Assembly (NCBI RefSeq): GCF_001425055.1
Contig: NZ_LMDK01000008.1
Coordinates: 1-33,567 of the forward strand
From: Pelomonas sp. Root1237
GTDB taxonomy: Bacteria; Pseudomonadota; Gammaproteobacteria; Burkholderiales; Burkholderiaceae_C
DNA: 33,567 nucleotides
Reading direction: 5' to 3'
The notes under the pieces were generated by a model. It saw nothing but the letters and a program-made list of their open reading frames with translations, was not told the DNA's origin and ran no database searches. Positions 22,597-29,617 of this stretch are shown here, piece after piece (position 1 is the first letter of the stretch; every line of letters starts with the position of its first letter). Both the position numbers and the translations under genes were made by a program.

Positions 22597-25245
22597 TCAG
22601 AACTTCGCCGTCAGGCCGATCTTGTAGGTCGTCTCGCCCTTGAAGGACCAGGCTGGGTAGCCGGCCTTCAGCGGGTCCTTGTGCAGGCCGTCGGCCGGCA
22701 GGCTGGTGGACATGGCGCCGTACTGGACGTCGTCCTGCTTGGTCAGGTTCACCGCGTCGAAGCTCAGCTTGAGCCACTTGTTGATGTTCCAGCCGAAGCT
22801 CGCGTCCAGCGTGCCGAAGTTGGCGTGCATGCGGTTGCCGTACCAGTAGGCGTTCTCGCGAATGATGTACTTGGAGCGCCAGTTGTAAGCCAGGCGGCCG
22901 AAGTAGTCGGGCGTCTCGTAGTAGCCCACCAGGTTCACGTTGTGCTTGGACGACTGGGTGAACAGGCCGAGCTGGTCGGCGAAGCTCTCCTTGGGCGCCG
23001 TGCCTTCGGTGAAGGTGTAGTTCGACACGATGCCGAAGCCGTTCTCGAAGGCATGGTTGGCCTGCAGCTCGATGCCACGCAGGCGGCCGCCGCCGGCATT
23101 GACGAAGTTCTGCACCGTCCAGTTGTCGACCTTGCTGAACGGGTCGACCAAGCCGATCTTCTGGTTCAGCAGCACATTGGCCGTGATGAAGTTCGAGATG
23201 TCCTTGTTGAAGAAGGTCGCCGACAGCACATTGCCCTTGCCGTAGTAGTACTCCAGGCTCAGGTCGATCTGGCTGGATTTCATGGGCTTGAGTTCGACGC
23301 TGCCGACCGTCCAGGTCTCGTTGCCGATGCGGTCGTCGTTGTAGCCGGACACCTGGATGCCGAACATGTTGGCGAAGTTCGGGCGCGTGATGGCCTGCGA
23401 CGCTGCGGCGCGCAGCACCAGGTCCTTGCGCAGGTCGAAGGCCAGATTGACGCTGGGCAGCACGTCGTTGTACTTGGACTTCTTCACGTCGAAGCCGCGG
23501 CCCCAGTTCTCGTTGCCGGCGTAGTCGCCCGCGGCCAGCGGCGTGCCGTCGAACTTGTAGCCGGTGCTTTTCACGTCGGTGGAGATGTAGCGCAGGCCGA
23601 AGTTGCCGCGCAGGTTGCCGGCCTCGAAATCGAACATGCCGTACAGGGCCTGGTTCTTCTCGTTCAGCTCGCTGTAGGCGGAGCGGTCCTCGTTCCAGCC
23701 GTTGATGTTCTTCAGCGTGCCGGCCACCATGGCGCCGATGTTGGGGCGCGGGATGCTCCAGCTGGCCACGTCGACCGTGCCGTCGAACAGGCTGGCGGTC
23801 GCGGTGGTGGCGATGGTGGCGGCCCAGACGGGGCGGTAGGCGCGCTTCTCGAAGGTGTGGTCAGCAAAGCGCACGCCGGTCTTGAAGGTGTTGATGGCAC
23901 CCCAGTTCAGGTCGATGGTGGCGTCGAACTGCGCGTACTTCTCCTGGTCCTTGTTCGGGCCTTGTGACGTCGCCCAGGTCTGCGGGCCCAGCTGCGAGGG
24001 CAGCTGAGCCGCCGTGAAGGACTGGCTGGACGTCGGGCTGATGACGATCTGGTGGCCCGTCGCGTCGATGGTGCCCTGCCAGTTCGGGCGCGCGAAGCCG
24101 GCGTCCCAGTTGCCGGCCTGGAAGTTGGCTGTCAGCGACGTGCCGCCCTTGGCCTTGGTGGTGCCGGCGACGAGGTCGAACTTGGCGCCGTCGAGCTTGT
24201 AGTGCCCGTCGAAGGTGACGCTGTCGGAGGTCATCTGCGCGGCGCGGGCCCAGACCTGGAAGAACTGGTCGGGCAGCGGCTTGGCGGCGGTGGTCGTGCT
24301 GTGCACGCACATGCCGGTGGGGTTCCAGGCCGACTTCACCTCCGTGTTGCGCTTGTCGCAGTTCGGGTCCTGGAAGATGTAGTCGCTGCTGTTGGAGCTG
24401 TCGCCCACGAGCTTGAGCTTGAGCAGGTTCAAGCCGAGGTCCAGGCCTTGCGCCGGGCGGGCTTGCAGCGTCAGGTTGATGGCGTCGCGCTTGCGGTCCT
24501 GGATGAAGGCGGTGGGCGCCACGTCGCCCGACCAGCGGTTGTCGGCCTCGACACCACGGCGGATGTAGGAACCGTCGGCATGGGCCGCGGCGGCCAGCAC
24601 GCCGAAGCTCTTGGCTTCGTTCTTCCAGCTGTACAGGCCCGAGACTTCCTTCTCGGCGTCGCTGATGGTGCCCTTGCCGTACTTGACGCTGACGAAGCCG
24701 CTGTTGGCCGCCATGTCCAGCGGCTTGCGGGTCTTGACGATGACCGTGCCGCCGATGCCGCCTTCGGTCAGGTCGGCCTGGGAGGACTTGTAGACCTCCA
24801 TGCCGCCGATCAGCTCGGAGGGCAGCAGGGAGTAGTTGAAGGAGCGGTCGATGTCGAGCTGGTCATACCAGCCCGTGGACGCGACGGTCTGGCCGTTCAG
24901 CGTCGTGTAGGTCATCTGCGGGTCGGAGCCGCGGATGGACACCGAGGCGCCCTGGCCGAAGGCACGGCCCACGGACACGCCGGGGATGCGGCCCAGGGCC
25001 TGGCCGACGTCCGAGTCGGGCAGCTTGCCCACGTCTTCGGCCGAGACGGCATCGACGACGGCGCTGGCGTTCTTCTTGATCGTGGCGGCGGTTTGCAGCG
25101 AGGCGCGGATGCCGGTGACGACGACCTGCTCAAGCTGCGACGGTGCATTGGCCGACGCCGCCGCTTCCTGTGCCTGTGCGGTGAGCGACATGCTCAGCAA
25201 TGTCAGCGCCACAGCGGCCGCGATGGGGGTCGGTTTGACCTTCAT
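22597..25245 (-). CDS. TonB-dependent receptor, CUT type (GlcNAc/chitooligosaccharide candidate)
   Basis: The 882-residue outer membrane protein has a signal peptide (cleavage after TAQA, near residue 25). A TonB-box region QLEQVVVTGIRASLQ and a plug domain with KLPDSDVGQALGRIPGV and VSIRGSDPQMTYTTLNGQ follow. A 22-strand barrel ends in the terminal phenylalanine of IGLTAKF. It belongs to the large Caulobacter/Xanthomonas-type receptors tied to carbohydrate use rather than siderophores. AAGGA lies about eight bases before the ATG. Its gene is convergent with the GlcNAc operon, and its promoter carries two phased NagQ-type boxes on its own strand, so GlcNAc or chitooligosaccharides are the likely ligand. 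Confidence 0.94.
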   Translation of the reverse strand: MKVKPTPIAAAVALTLLSMSLTAQAQEAAASANAPSQLEQVVVTGIRASLQTAATIKKNASAVVDAVSAEDVGKLPDSDVGQALGRIPGVSVGRAFGQGASVSIRGSDPQMTYTTLNGQTVASTGWYDQLDIDRSFNYSLLPSELIGGMEVYKSSQADLTEGGIGGTVIVKTRKPLDMAANSGFVSVKYGKGTISDAEKEVSGLYSWKNEAKSFGVLAAAAHADGSYIRRGVEADNRWSGDVAPTAFIQDRKRDAINLTLQARPAQGLDLGLNLLKLKLVGDSSNSSDYIFQDPNCDKRNTEVKSAWNPTGMCVHSTTTAAKPLPDQFFQVWARAAQMTSDSVTFDGHYKLDGAKFDLVAGTTKAKGGTSLTANFQAGNWDAGFARPNWQGTIDATGHQIVISPTSSQSFTAAQLPSQLGPQTWATSQGPNKDQEKYAQFDATIDLNWGAINTFKTGVRFADHTFEKRAYRPVWAATIATTATASLFDGTVDVASWSIPRPNIGAMVAGTLKNINGWNEDRSAYSELNEKNQALYGMFDFEAGNLRGNFGLRYISTDVKSTGYKFDGTPLAAGDYAGNENWGRGFDVKKSKYNDVLPSVNLAFDLRKDLVLRAAASQAITRPNFANMFGIQVSGYNDDRIGNETWTVGSVELKPMKSSQIDLSLEYYYGKGNVLSATFFNKDISNFITANVLLNQKIGLVDPFSKVDNWTVQNFVNAGGGRLRGIELQANHAFENGFGIVSNYTFTEGTAPKESFADQLGLFTQSSKHNVNLVGYYETPDYFGRLAYNWRSKYIIRENAYWYGNRMHANFGTLDASFGWNINKWLKLSFDAVNLTKQDDVQYGAMSTSLPADGLHKDPLKAGYPAWSFKGETTYKIGLTAKF

Positions 25246-25351
25246 GAACTAATCCTTGTTGTGGCCAATGATTCGGGTGGGGTGGCCGCCGTTGGCCTAT
25301 GCGTACCACCTTGAGTCCGGTTGCCGCCCTTGTCTGGTTCGGATTCGCGTA

Positions 25352-25400
25352 CAACCAATTCAATGCCACTATAGATTTTGATAACGCCACTTTGCTACCA
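25352..25400 (-). promoter_or_regulatory. Receptor promoter with two phased NagQ-type boxes
   Basis: On the minus strand four half-sites lie in phase: TGGTAG (25400-25395), TGGCGT (25389-25384), TGGCAT (25368-25363) and TGGTTG (25357-25352), with start-to-start distances 11, 21 and 11 bp. A possible -10 hexamer TATAGT (25373-25368) sits between the two boxes. A 26-bp stretch (25379-25404) is identical in the other receptor promoter (32550-32575). The remainder of the 434-bp gap 25246-25679 holds further boxes and no gene. Confidence 0.65.
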
Positions 25401-25490
25401 ATTTAGTCTGGGTAGTTTCCCGAGTGGCTTGGTCGTGCCTATGAAGCAGGGTCAGATTGCCCTGTAGGAGGCTCACCTCGCATGGTCAAT

Positions 25491-25507
25491 TGGTATCTGA
25501 CTGGTGC
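25491..25507 (+). promoter_or_regulatory. NagQ-type box between receptor and cupin genes
   Basis: TGGTAT (25491-25496), spacer CTGAC, TGGTGC (25502-25507) on the plus strand. It lies between the divergent receptor and JmjC/cupin genes and has a counterpart at 32664-32680 in the other receptor's upstream region, but with the strong and weak half-sites swapped. Confidence 0.55.
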
Positions 25508-25577
25508 CGGAACTCGGCCGACGATCCTGTTGTGCGGTGGCGACGACGGGCTGGCAGCTAGGCGGTTTCATGGCAAG

Positions 25578-25594
25578 TGGCCTTGATCTGGTAC
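25578..25594 (+). promoter_or_regulatory. NagQ-type box upstream of the tandem cupin genes
   Basis: TGGCCT (25578-25583), spacer TGATC, TGGTAC (25589-25594), ending about 85 bp before the first JmjC/cupin start. The 15-base core TGGCCTTGATCTGGT recurs at 32774-32788, inside the four-half-site array, showing that the two upstream regions share ancestry. Confidence 0.5.
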
Positions 25595-25679
25595 AGGGTT
25601 TGCCGGAGGCGCCCCGCGTGCGGCAAGCCGGGACAATGGCGGCCCAGGAGCTGTTGCTCCAAGACCCGATGTGGCAGAC

Positions 25680-26630
25680 ATGAACCCGGTTGAAAGTTGG
25701 TCGGCGGCCGACGAGCCGCAGCTCAAGGAGCGCCTGGAGCAGCGGGCCGAACCCGTGCTGCTGAAGGGCCTGCTGGCAGGCTGGCCCGCCGTGCAGGCCG
25801 GGCGCGAGACGGCTTTCAGCATCTGCGACTACCTGCGCCGCTTCGACCGCGGCGTCGAGGTCATGGCCACCAAGACGCGCGCGGCGGCGCGTGGCGTCAT
25901 GGGCTACAACGACAGCCTGACCGACTTCGCCTTCGTCAAGGCGCGCATGACCTTGCCGGAGTTCATGGCGAACCTGGCGGCCTATCTGCCGGTCGACGGT
26001 GCGCCCTCCATTGCCGCGCAATGCGCCAAGGTCAGCGACGTCATCCCGGGCTTCCTGGGCGAGAACACGCTGCAGGCGCTGCCCGGCGTCATTCCCAACT
26101 TCTGGCTGGGCAATGCGCTGACGGTGCCGGTGCATCACGACCACCCCTACAACCTGGCCTGCGTGGTGGCCGGGCGCCGGCGCTTCACGCTGTTCGCGCC
26201 GCAGCAGGTGGGCAATCTCTATATCGGGCCGCTCGAGCACACGCCGTCGGGGGCGCCCATCTCGGTCGTGCATCCAAAGTCGCCGGATTTCGAGCGCTAC
26301 CCACGCTATCGCAAGGCGCTGGCGTCTGCACAGGTTGCCGAGCTGGAGCCGGGCGATGCGCTCTACATCCCGCCGCTCTGGTATCACCAGGTCGAGGCGT
26401 TGGAGAAGGTCAACCTGTTGATCAACTACTGGTGGCCCGTGGCCGGTGCCAAGGACTTGCCTGCGCCAGCGCACGCGCTGCTGCAGGCCATCCAGGTGCT
26501 GAACGCGCTGCCCGCAGCGCAACGCGACGCCTGGGCGGCCATGTTCGAGCACTATGTGGTGCAGCGCGAGCAGGAACCGGCGGGACACATCCCCGAGGCC
26601 TGGCATGGCGTGCTGGCGCGGCGACGCTGA
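25680..26630 (+). CDS. JmjC/cupin-8 domain protein 1 (putative Fe(II)/2OG oxygenase)
   Basis: The 316-residue protein is a cupin-like, JmjC-fold protein of the Pass1 type found with TonB receptors. The iron triad can be read as H152-x-D154 in VHHDHPYN and His236 in LWYHQV. The strand pattern VVAGRRRFTLFAPQQ and ELEPGDALYIPPLWYH is typical of cupin-8 hydroxylases related to FIH and tRNA-wybutosine hydroxylases. The ATG at 25680 is used; a GTG three codons earlier is possible and neither has a good ribosome-binding site. It is followed 11 bases later by a paralogue. Substrate unknown; such enzymes hydroxylate protein side chains or small molecules. Confidence 0.82.
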   Translation: MNPVESWSAADEPQLKERLEQRAEPVLLKGLLAGWPAVQAGRETAFSICDYLRRFDRGVEVMATKTRAAARGVMGYNDSLTDFAFVKARMTLPEFMANLAAYLPVDGAPSIAAQCAKVSDVIPGFLGENTLQALPGVIPNFWLGNALTVPVHHDHPYNLACVVAGRRRFTLFAPQQVGNLYIGPLEHTPSGAPISVVHPKSPDFERYPRYRKALASAQVAELEPGDALYIPPLWYHQVEALEKVNLLINYWWPVAGAKDLPAPAHALLQAIQVLNALPAAQRDAWAAMFEHYVVQREQEPAGHIPEAWHGVLARRR

Positions 26631-26641
26631 GGATGGATTCC

Positions 26642-27667
26642 ATGCGGCCCATGAAGGAAATCGACGACATCACGCGCGAGCGCTTCGAGCGCGACGTGGT
26701 GCCCGCCTACGAGCCGGTCGTGATGCGCGGCGCGGTGAGGCACTGGCCGTTGGTCGCGCAAGGGCGCGCGGGCCTGGAGCCCTGCCTGCAATACCTGATG
26801 GGCTTCGACGGCGGCAAGCCTGTGGATGCCGTGCTGGCCAAGCCCGAGCCCACGCGGGCCTTCAGCTACAAGCCCGACCTGGACGGCTTCAACTTCATGC
26901 GCGACAAGCGGCCCTATGCCGCCTTGTTCGAGCAGCTCTGGCGCTACAGCCACTTCCCCGACCCGCCCAGCCTCGCCGCGCAGAGTGCGCTGGTGTCGGA
27001 GGCCTTGCCGGGCCTGGAGCTGGCCAATGTTTTGCCGCTGCTGGATGCCGCCGTGCCGCCGCGCATCTGGATCGGCAACCGTGCGACGGTGCCCGCGCAC
27101 TTCGACGATTCCCACAACATCGCCTGCGTGGCAGCCGGCCGCCGCCGTTTCACGCTTCTGCCGCCGGCCTGCGCACCGCTGCTCTACCTGGGCCCGCCCG
27201 ACTACGCGCCCACGCCGGCGCCGATGTCAGTCGTGCCTGATCTGCACCGCGCCGATCCGGCGCAGTTCCCTCTGCTGGCCGAGGCGCTGGAGAGCGCTGT
27301 GGTGGCCGAGTTGGAGCCAGGTGACGCGATCTACATGCCGCCGCTGTGGTTCCATCAGGTCGAGTCGCTGGCGCCGCATCTGAACATCCTGATGAACTAT
27401 TGGTGGCGGCCGCTGGCCGCGCCGCAGCGCCCGGATGACCTGCACCTGGCGGCGATGCGGCTGGCCATGCTGGCGCTGCGGCATCTGCCCGACGGTGAAC
27501 GTGAAGGCTGGCGCGCCTTGTTCGCGCACTATGTGTTCAGCGCGCGGGGCGAGGGGCTGGCGCATATCCCCGCAGGCCAGCGCCATCTGTTCGGCGACAT
27601 CGACGCGGCGGCCGATGCCGTCGTGCGCAAGGACATCCTCGACCGGTTGCGGGGAGGCGCTGAATAG
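26642..27667 (+). CDS. JmjC/cupin-8 domain protein 2 (paralogue of the preceding gene)
   Basis: The 341-residue protein repeats the layout of its neighbour: H153-x-D155 in PAHFDDSHN, His238 in LWFHQVESL, and the strands VAAGRRRFTLLPP and ELEPGDAIYMPPLWFH. The two copies are clearly related yet diverged, so an old tandem duplication with separate substrates is likely. Among ATGs at 26633, 26642 and 26651 the middle one is best placed behind GAGG (26626-26632 region). The frame is open far upstream, but that part is a shadow of the first copy. It is convergent with the halogenase gene, with a palindromic element between them. Confidence 0.82.
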   Translation: MRPMKEIDDITRERFERDVVPAYEPVVMRGAVRHWPLVAQGRAGLEPCLQYLMGFDGGKPVDAVLAKPEPTRAFSYKPDLDGFNFMRDKRPYAALFEQLWRYSHFPDPPSLAAQSALVSEALPGLELANVLPLLDAAVPPRIWIGNRATVPAHFDDSHNIACVAAGRRRFTLLPPACAPLLYLGPPDYAPTPAPMSVVPDLHRADPAQFPLLAEALESAVVAELEPGDAIYMPPLWFHQVESLAPHLNILMNYWWRPLAAPQRPDDLHLAAMRLAMLALRHLPDGEREGWRALFAHYVFSARGEGLAHIPAGQRHLFGDIDAAADAVVRKDILDRLRGGAE

Positions 27668-27692
27668 GCCTCCGCGATGCGGCGCGCCCTGG

Positions 27693-27771
27693 TTTGGGAT
27701 GGGCTGCAAGGCGCAAAGCGCAGCCATAGCTTGACTATGGCGAGCATTTGCAACGCCGCAGGCCGCCCAAA
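27693..27771. repeat. Imperfect 79-bp palindromic intergenic element
   Basis: A dyad centred on 27732 has a perfect core (GCCATAG 27723-27729, loop CTTGA, CTATGGC 27735-27741), matching GCAAA/TTTGC further out, and TTTGGG (27693-27698) / CCCAAA (27766-27771) at the ends. It lies between the convergent cupin and halogenase genes. It has no U-run and looks like a REP-type dispersed element rather than a simple terminator; it may still stop or stabilise both transcripts. Confidence 0.6.
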
Positions 27772-27815
27772 GCAGGGATGCGCCGTGCGCGAGGGTCTGT
27801 TCAGCGCCTCCCTTG

Positions 27816-29426
27816 CTACCAGGTGTAGATCTGCAAGGCCTTGTCGCCGACACCCGGCGGGATGTTGGCCAGCAGCTCGCGGTGGTCAGGAAAGTTCGTC
27901 GCGCTGCGCTGGATGAAGTCGTCCACCGCCTCCAGCCGGTGGCGAGCCTGGTGCTCGGTGGGCGGCTGCAGGTCCTGCACATCCGGAAAGATGCCCATGC
28001 CGGCCAGCAGCGCGTACCAGGACACGGCCGGGTAGCCGCCGCCGAAGCGGCCCGTCTTGAGGGCGGCGACCAGGGGCTTGCGCGACATCCACGTCATCAG
28101 CACGCCTTGCAGCGAGTCCGACAAGTGCATGTTCTCGGCGTTCTCGCGCCAGTAGTCGGTGTCGGTGCGCGAGTTGGTCTTGTAGTGCGCGACGATGTAG
28201 TCGCGCGTGTTCTCGAAGCGCTTGTGCATGGCGGCGTTGAACGCGTCCTGGGAGGCGGCGCCGAGGTCGCCCTTCTCCAGCACTTCCACCAGCATGGACG
28301 CCGTGACCTGCACGAACAGCAGGGCCGTGGCTTCCAGCGGCTCGATGAAGCCTTGCGACAGGCCGATGGCCACGCAGTTGCGATTCCAGACCTTGGACAT
28401 GCGGCCCACACGCATCTTGAGGTGGCGGGCGGGGATGTCGGCATCCAACAGGCCCAGGTGCTGGCGCAGCTCGGTCTCGGCTTCGTCTGCCGAGCAGTGC
28501 GCGCTGCTGTAGACATAGCCGTTGCCCTGGCGCTGGGTGAGCGGGATCTTCCACGCCCAGCCGTGGCGCAGCGCCGTGGACACGGTCTGCGACTCGATGG
28601 GGCCTTCAAGCGGCGTCGGCATCGCCACGGCCGCGTCGTTGAAGAGGTTCTCCCCGAAGCCGATGAAGGGCGTCTGCAGGGCCTTGCCAATCATCAGCGA
28701 TGCAAAGCCGCTGCAGTCCACGAAGAAGTCGGCGGCCAGGGCCTCGCCGTCATCGAGCTGGAGCCGGTCGATGTCGCCGCGCTCGTTGAGCAGCACCTGG
28801 GTGACGTGGCGCCGCAGGTGGGTCACGCCGCGCTCCACCGCCTTGCGGCCGAGGAATTGGCCGAGCAGGGTTGCGTCGAAGTGATAGCCGTACCAGACGT
28901 CGAAGGGGAAATTGGGCAGCGCGCGCGGGCCGCGGGCCTGGCGCGCCAGCGCCGCGGACGTGAAGAAGCGGTCCGGGTGGGCGTACACGTCGGCACCGTC
29001 GAGCCGCGCGTGCACGTTGTCGACGAAGGGATGCATGGTCATGTTGTCCAGCATCGACACGAAGGGGTGGAAGTAGCGCTCGAAGCCGGGCTTGGTCGAC
29101 CAGCCATCGAAGGTGATGCCGCTCTTGTAGGTGGCGTTGCAGGCCGGCATCCACTCGGATTCCTCGATGCCCAGGATCTCGAAGAAGCGGCGCAGCCACG
29201 GCGTCGAGCCTTCGCCCACGCCAATGATGCCCACCTGCGGCGACTCCAGCACGGTGATCTTCAGCCGTGGGCCATAGGCCGTGGTGGCCAACATCAGCGC
29301 CGTCATCCAGCCCGCCGAGCCGCCGCCAACGACGCAGATGTGTTTGACCGGCGGCGGCGCATCGGTGCTGCCGCCCAGCGGGCGGGCGGCGATGTACTGG
29401 TCGATGAGGGTGGCGGTGTCGCTCAT
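27816..29426 (-). CDS. Flavin-dependent tryptophan halogenase family protein
   Basis: The 536-residue protein has the FAD-binding GGGSAGWM (34-41) and IGVGEGSTPW. It has the halogenase active-site lysine in CNATYKSGITF (Lys101, equivalent to Lys79 of PrnA/RebH), the hallmark GWAWKIP (289-295, WxWxIP) and EPLEAT with the substrate-side glutamate (Glu365). All key residues of true FADH2-dependent halogenases are therefore present. Members near TonB receptors in proteobacteria form a separate clade with no known substrate. The ATG at 29426 places the FAD motif at the expected distance; the longer frame upstream crosses a terminator hairpin. It is downstream of receptor 2 on the same strand and needs a flavin reductase from elsewhere. 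Confidence 0.9.
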   Translation of the reverse strand: MSDTATLIDQYIAARPLGGSTDAPPPVKHICVVGGGSAGWMTALMLATTAYGPRLKITVLESPQVGIIGVGEGSTPWLRRFFEILGIEESEWMPACNATYKSGITFDGWSTKPGFERYFHPFVSMLDNMTMHPFVDNVHARLDGADVYAHPDRFFTSAALARQARGPRALPNFPFDVWYGYHFDATLLGQFLGRKAVERGVTHLRRHVTQVLLNERGDIDRLQLDDGEALAADFFVDCSGFASLMIGKALQTPFIGFGENLFNDAAVAMPTPLEGPIESQTVSTALRHGWAWKIPLTQRQGNGYVYSSAHCSADEAETELRQHLGLLDADIPARHLKMRVGRMSKVWNRNCVAIGLSQGFIEPLEATALLFVQVTASMLVEVLEKGDLGAASQDAFNAAMHKRFENTRDYIVAHYKTNSRTDTDYWRENAENMHLSDSLQGVLMTWMSRKPLVAALKTGRFGGGYPAVSWYALLAGMGIFPDVQDLQPPTEHQARHRLEAVDDFIQRSATNFPDHRELLANIPPGVGDKALQIYTW

Positions 29427-29442
29427 GAGGGCATTGGAATGG

Positions 29443-29470
29443 AAAAGGGGAGCGTGTTGAGCGCTCCCCT
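29443..29470 (-). terminator. Terminator/attenuator between receptor 2 and the halogenase gene
   Basis: On the minus strand AGGGGAGCG (29470-29462) pairs with CGCTCCCCT (29454-29446) around a 7-base loop, followed by TTTT CC at 29446-29441. It stands after the receptor stop (29618) and only about 20 bases before the halogenase ATG (29426). It should end most receptor transcripts, letting a fraction read on into the halogenase gene. Confidence 0.75.
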
Positions 29471-29520
29471 CGGGGTTGCTGCGGGCCGCAGCGCCGGGCC
29501 GCTCCCAAGCCGGCCCGCCT

Positions 29521-29557
29521 GGCGATGCGCTTGGCGGTCGATCCGCCAAGCATCGCC
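29521..29557. repeat. Long stable hairpin in the receptor-halogenase gap
   Basis: GGCGAT (29521-29526) pairs with ATCGCC (29552-29557), and after a 2-base bulge GCTTGGCGG (29529-29537) pairs with CCGCCAAGC (29543-29551), loop of five. This 15-bp stem lies 60 bases after the receptor stop. It looks like a REP-like or mRNA-stabilising element that would protect the receptor message. Confidence 0.6.
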
Positions 29558-29617
29558 GTCCCCGCGGGGGACCGACTGGGCACGTCCGCGTTCAGCGGCG
29601 CGTGACCAGGCGAGGGG

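Noticed and set aside
25697..27667. Apparent 656-residue fusion protein across both cupin genes
   Set aside because: Only the part after 26642 is real coding sequence; the first 300 codons are an out-of-frame shadow of the first cupin gene, which has its own start, iron motif and stop.
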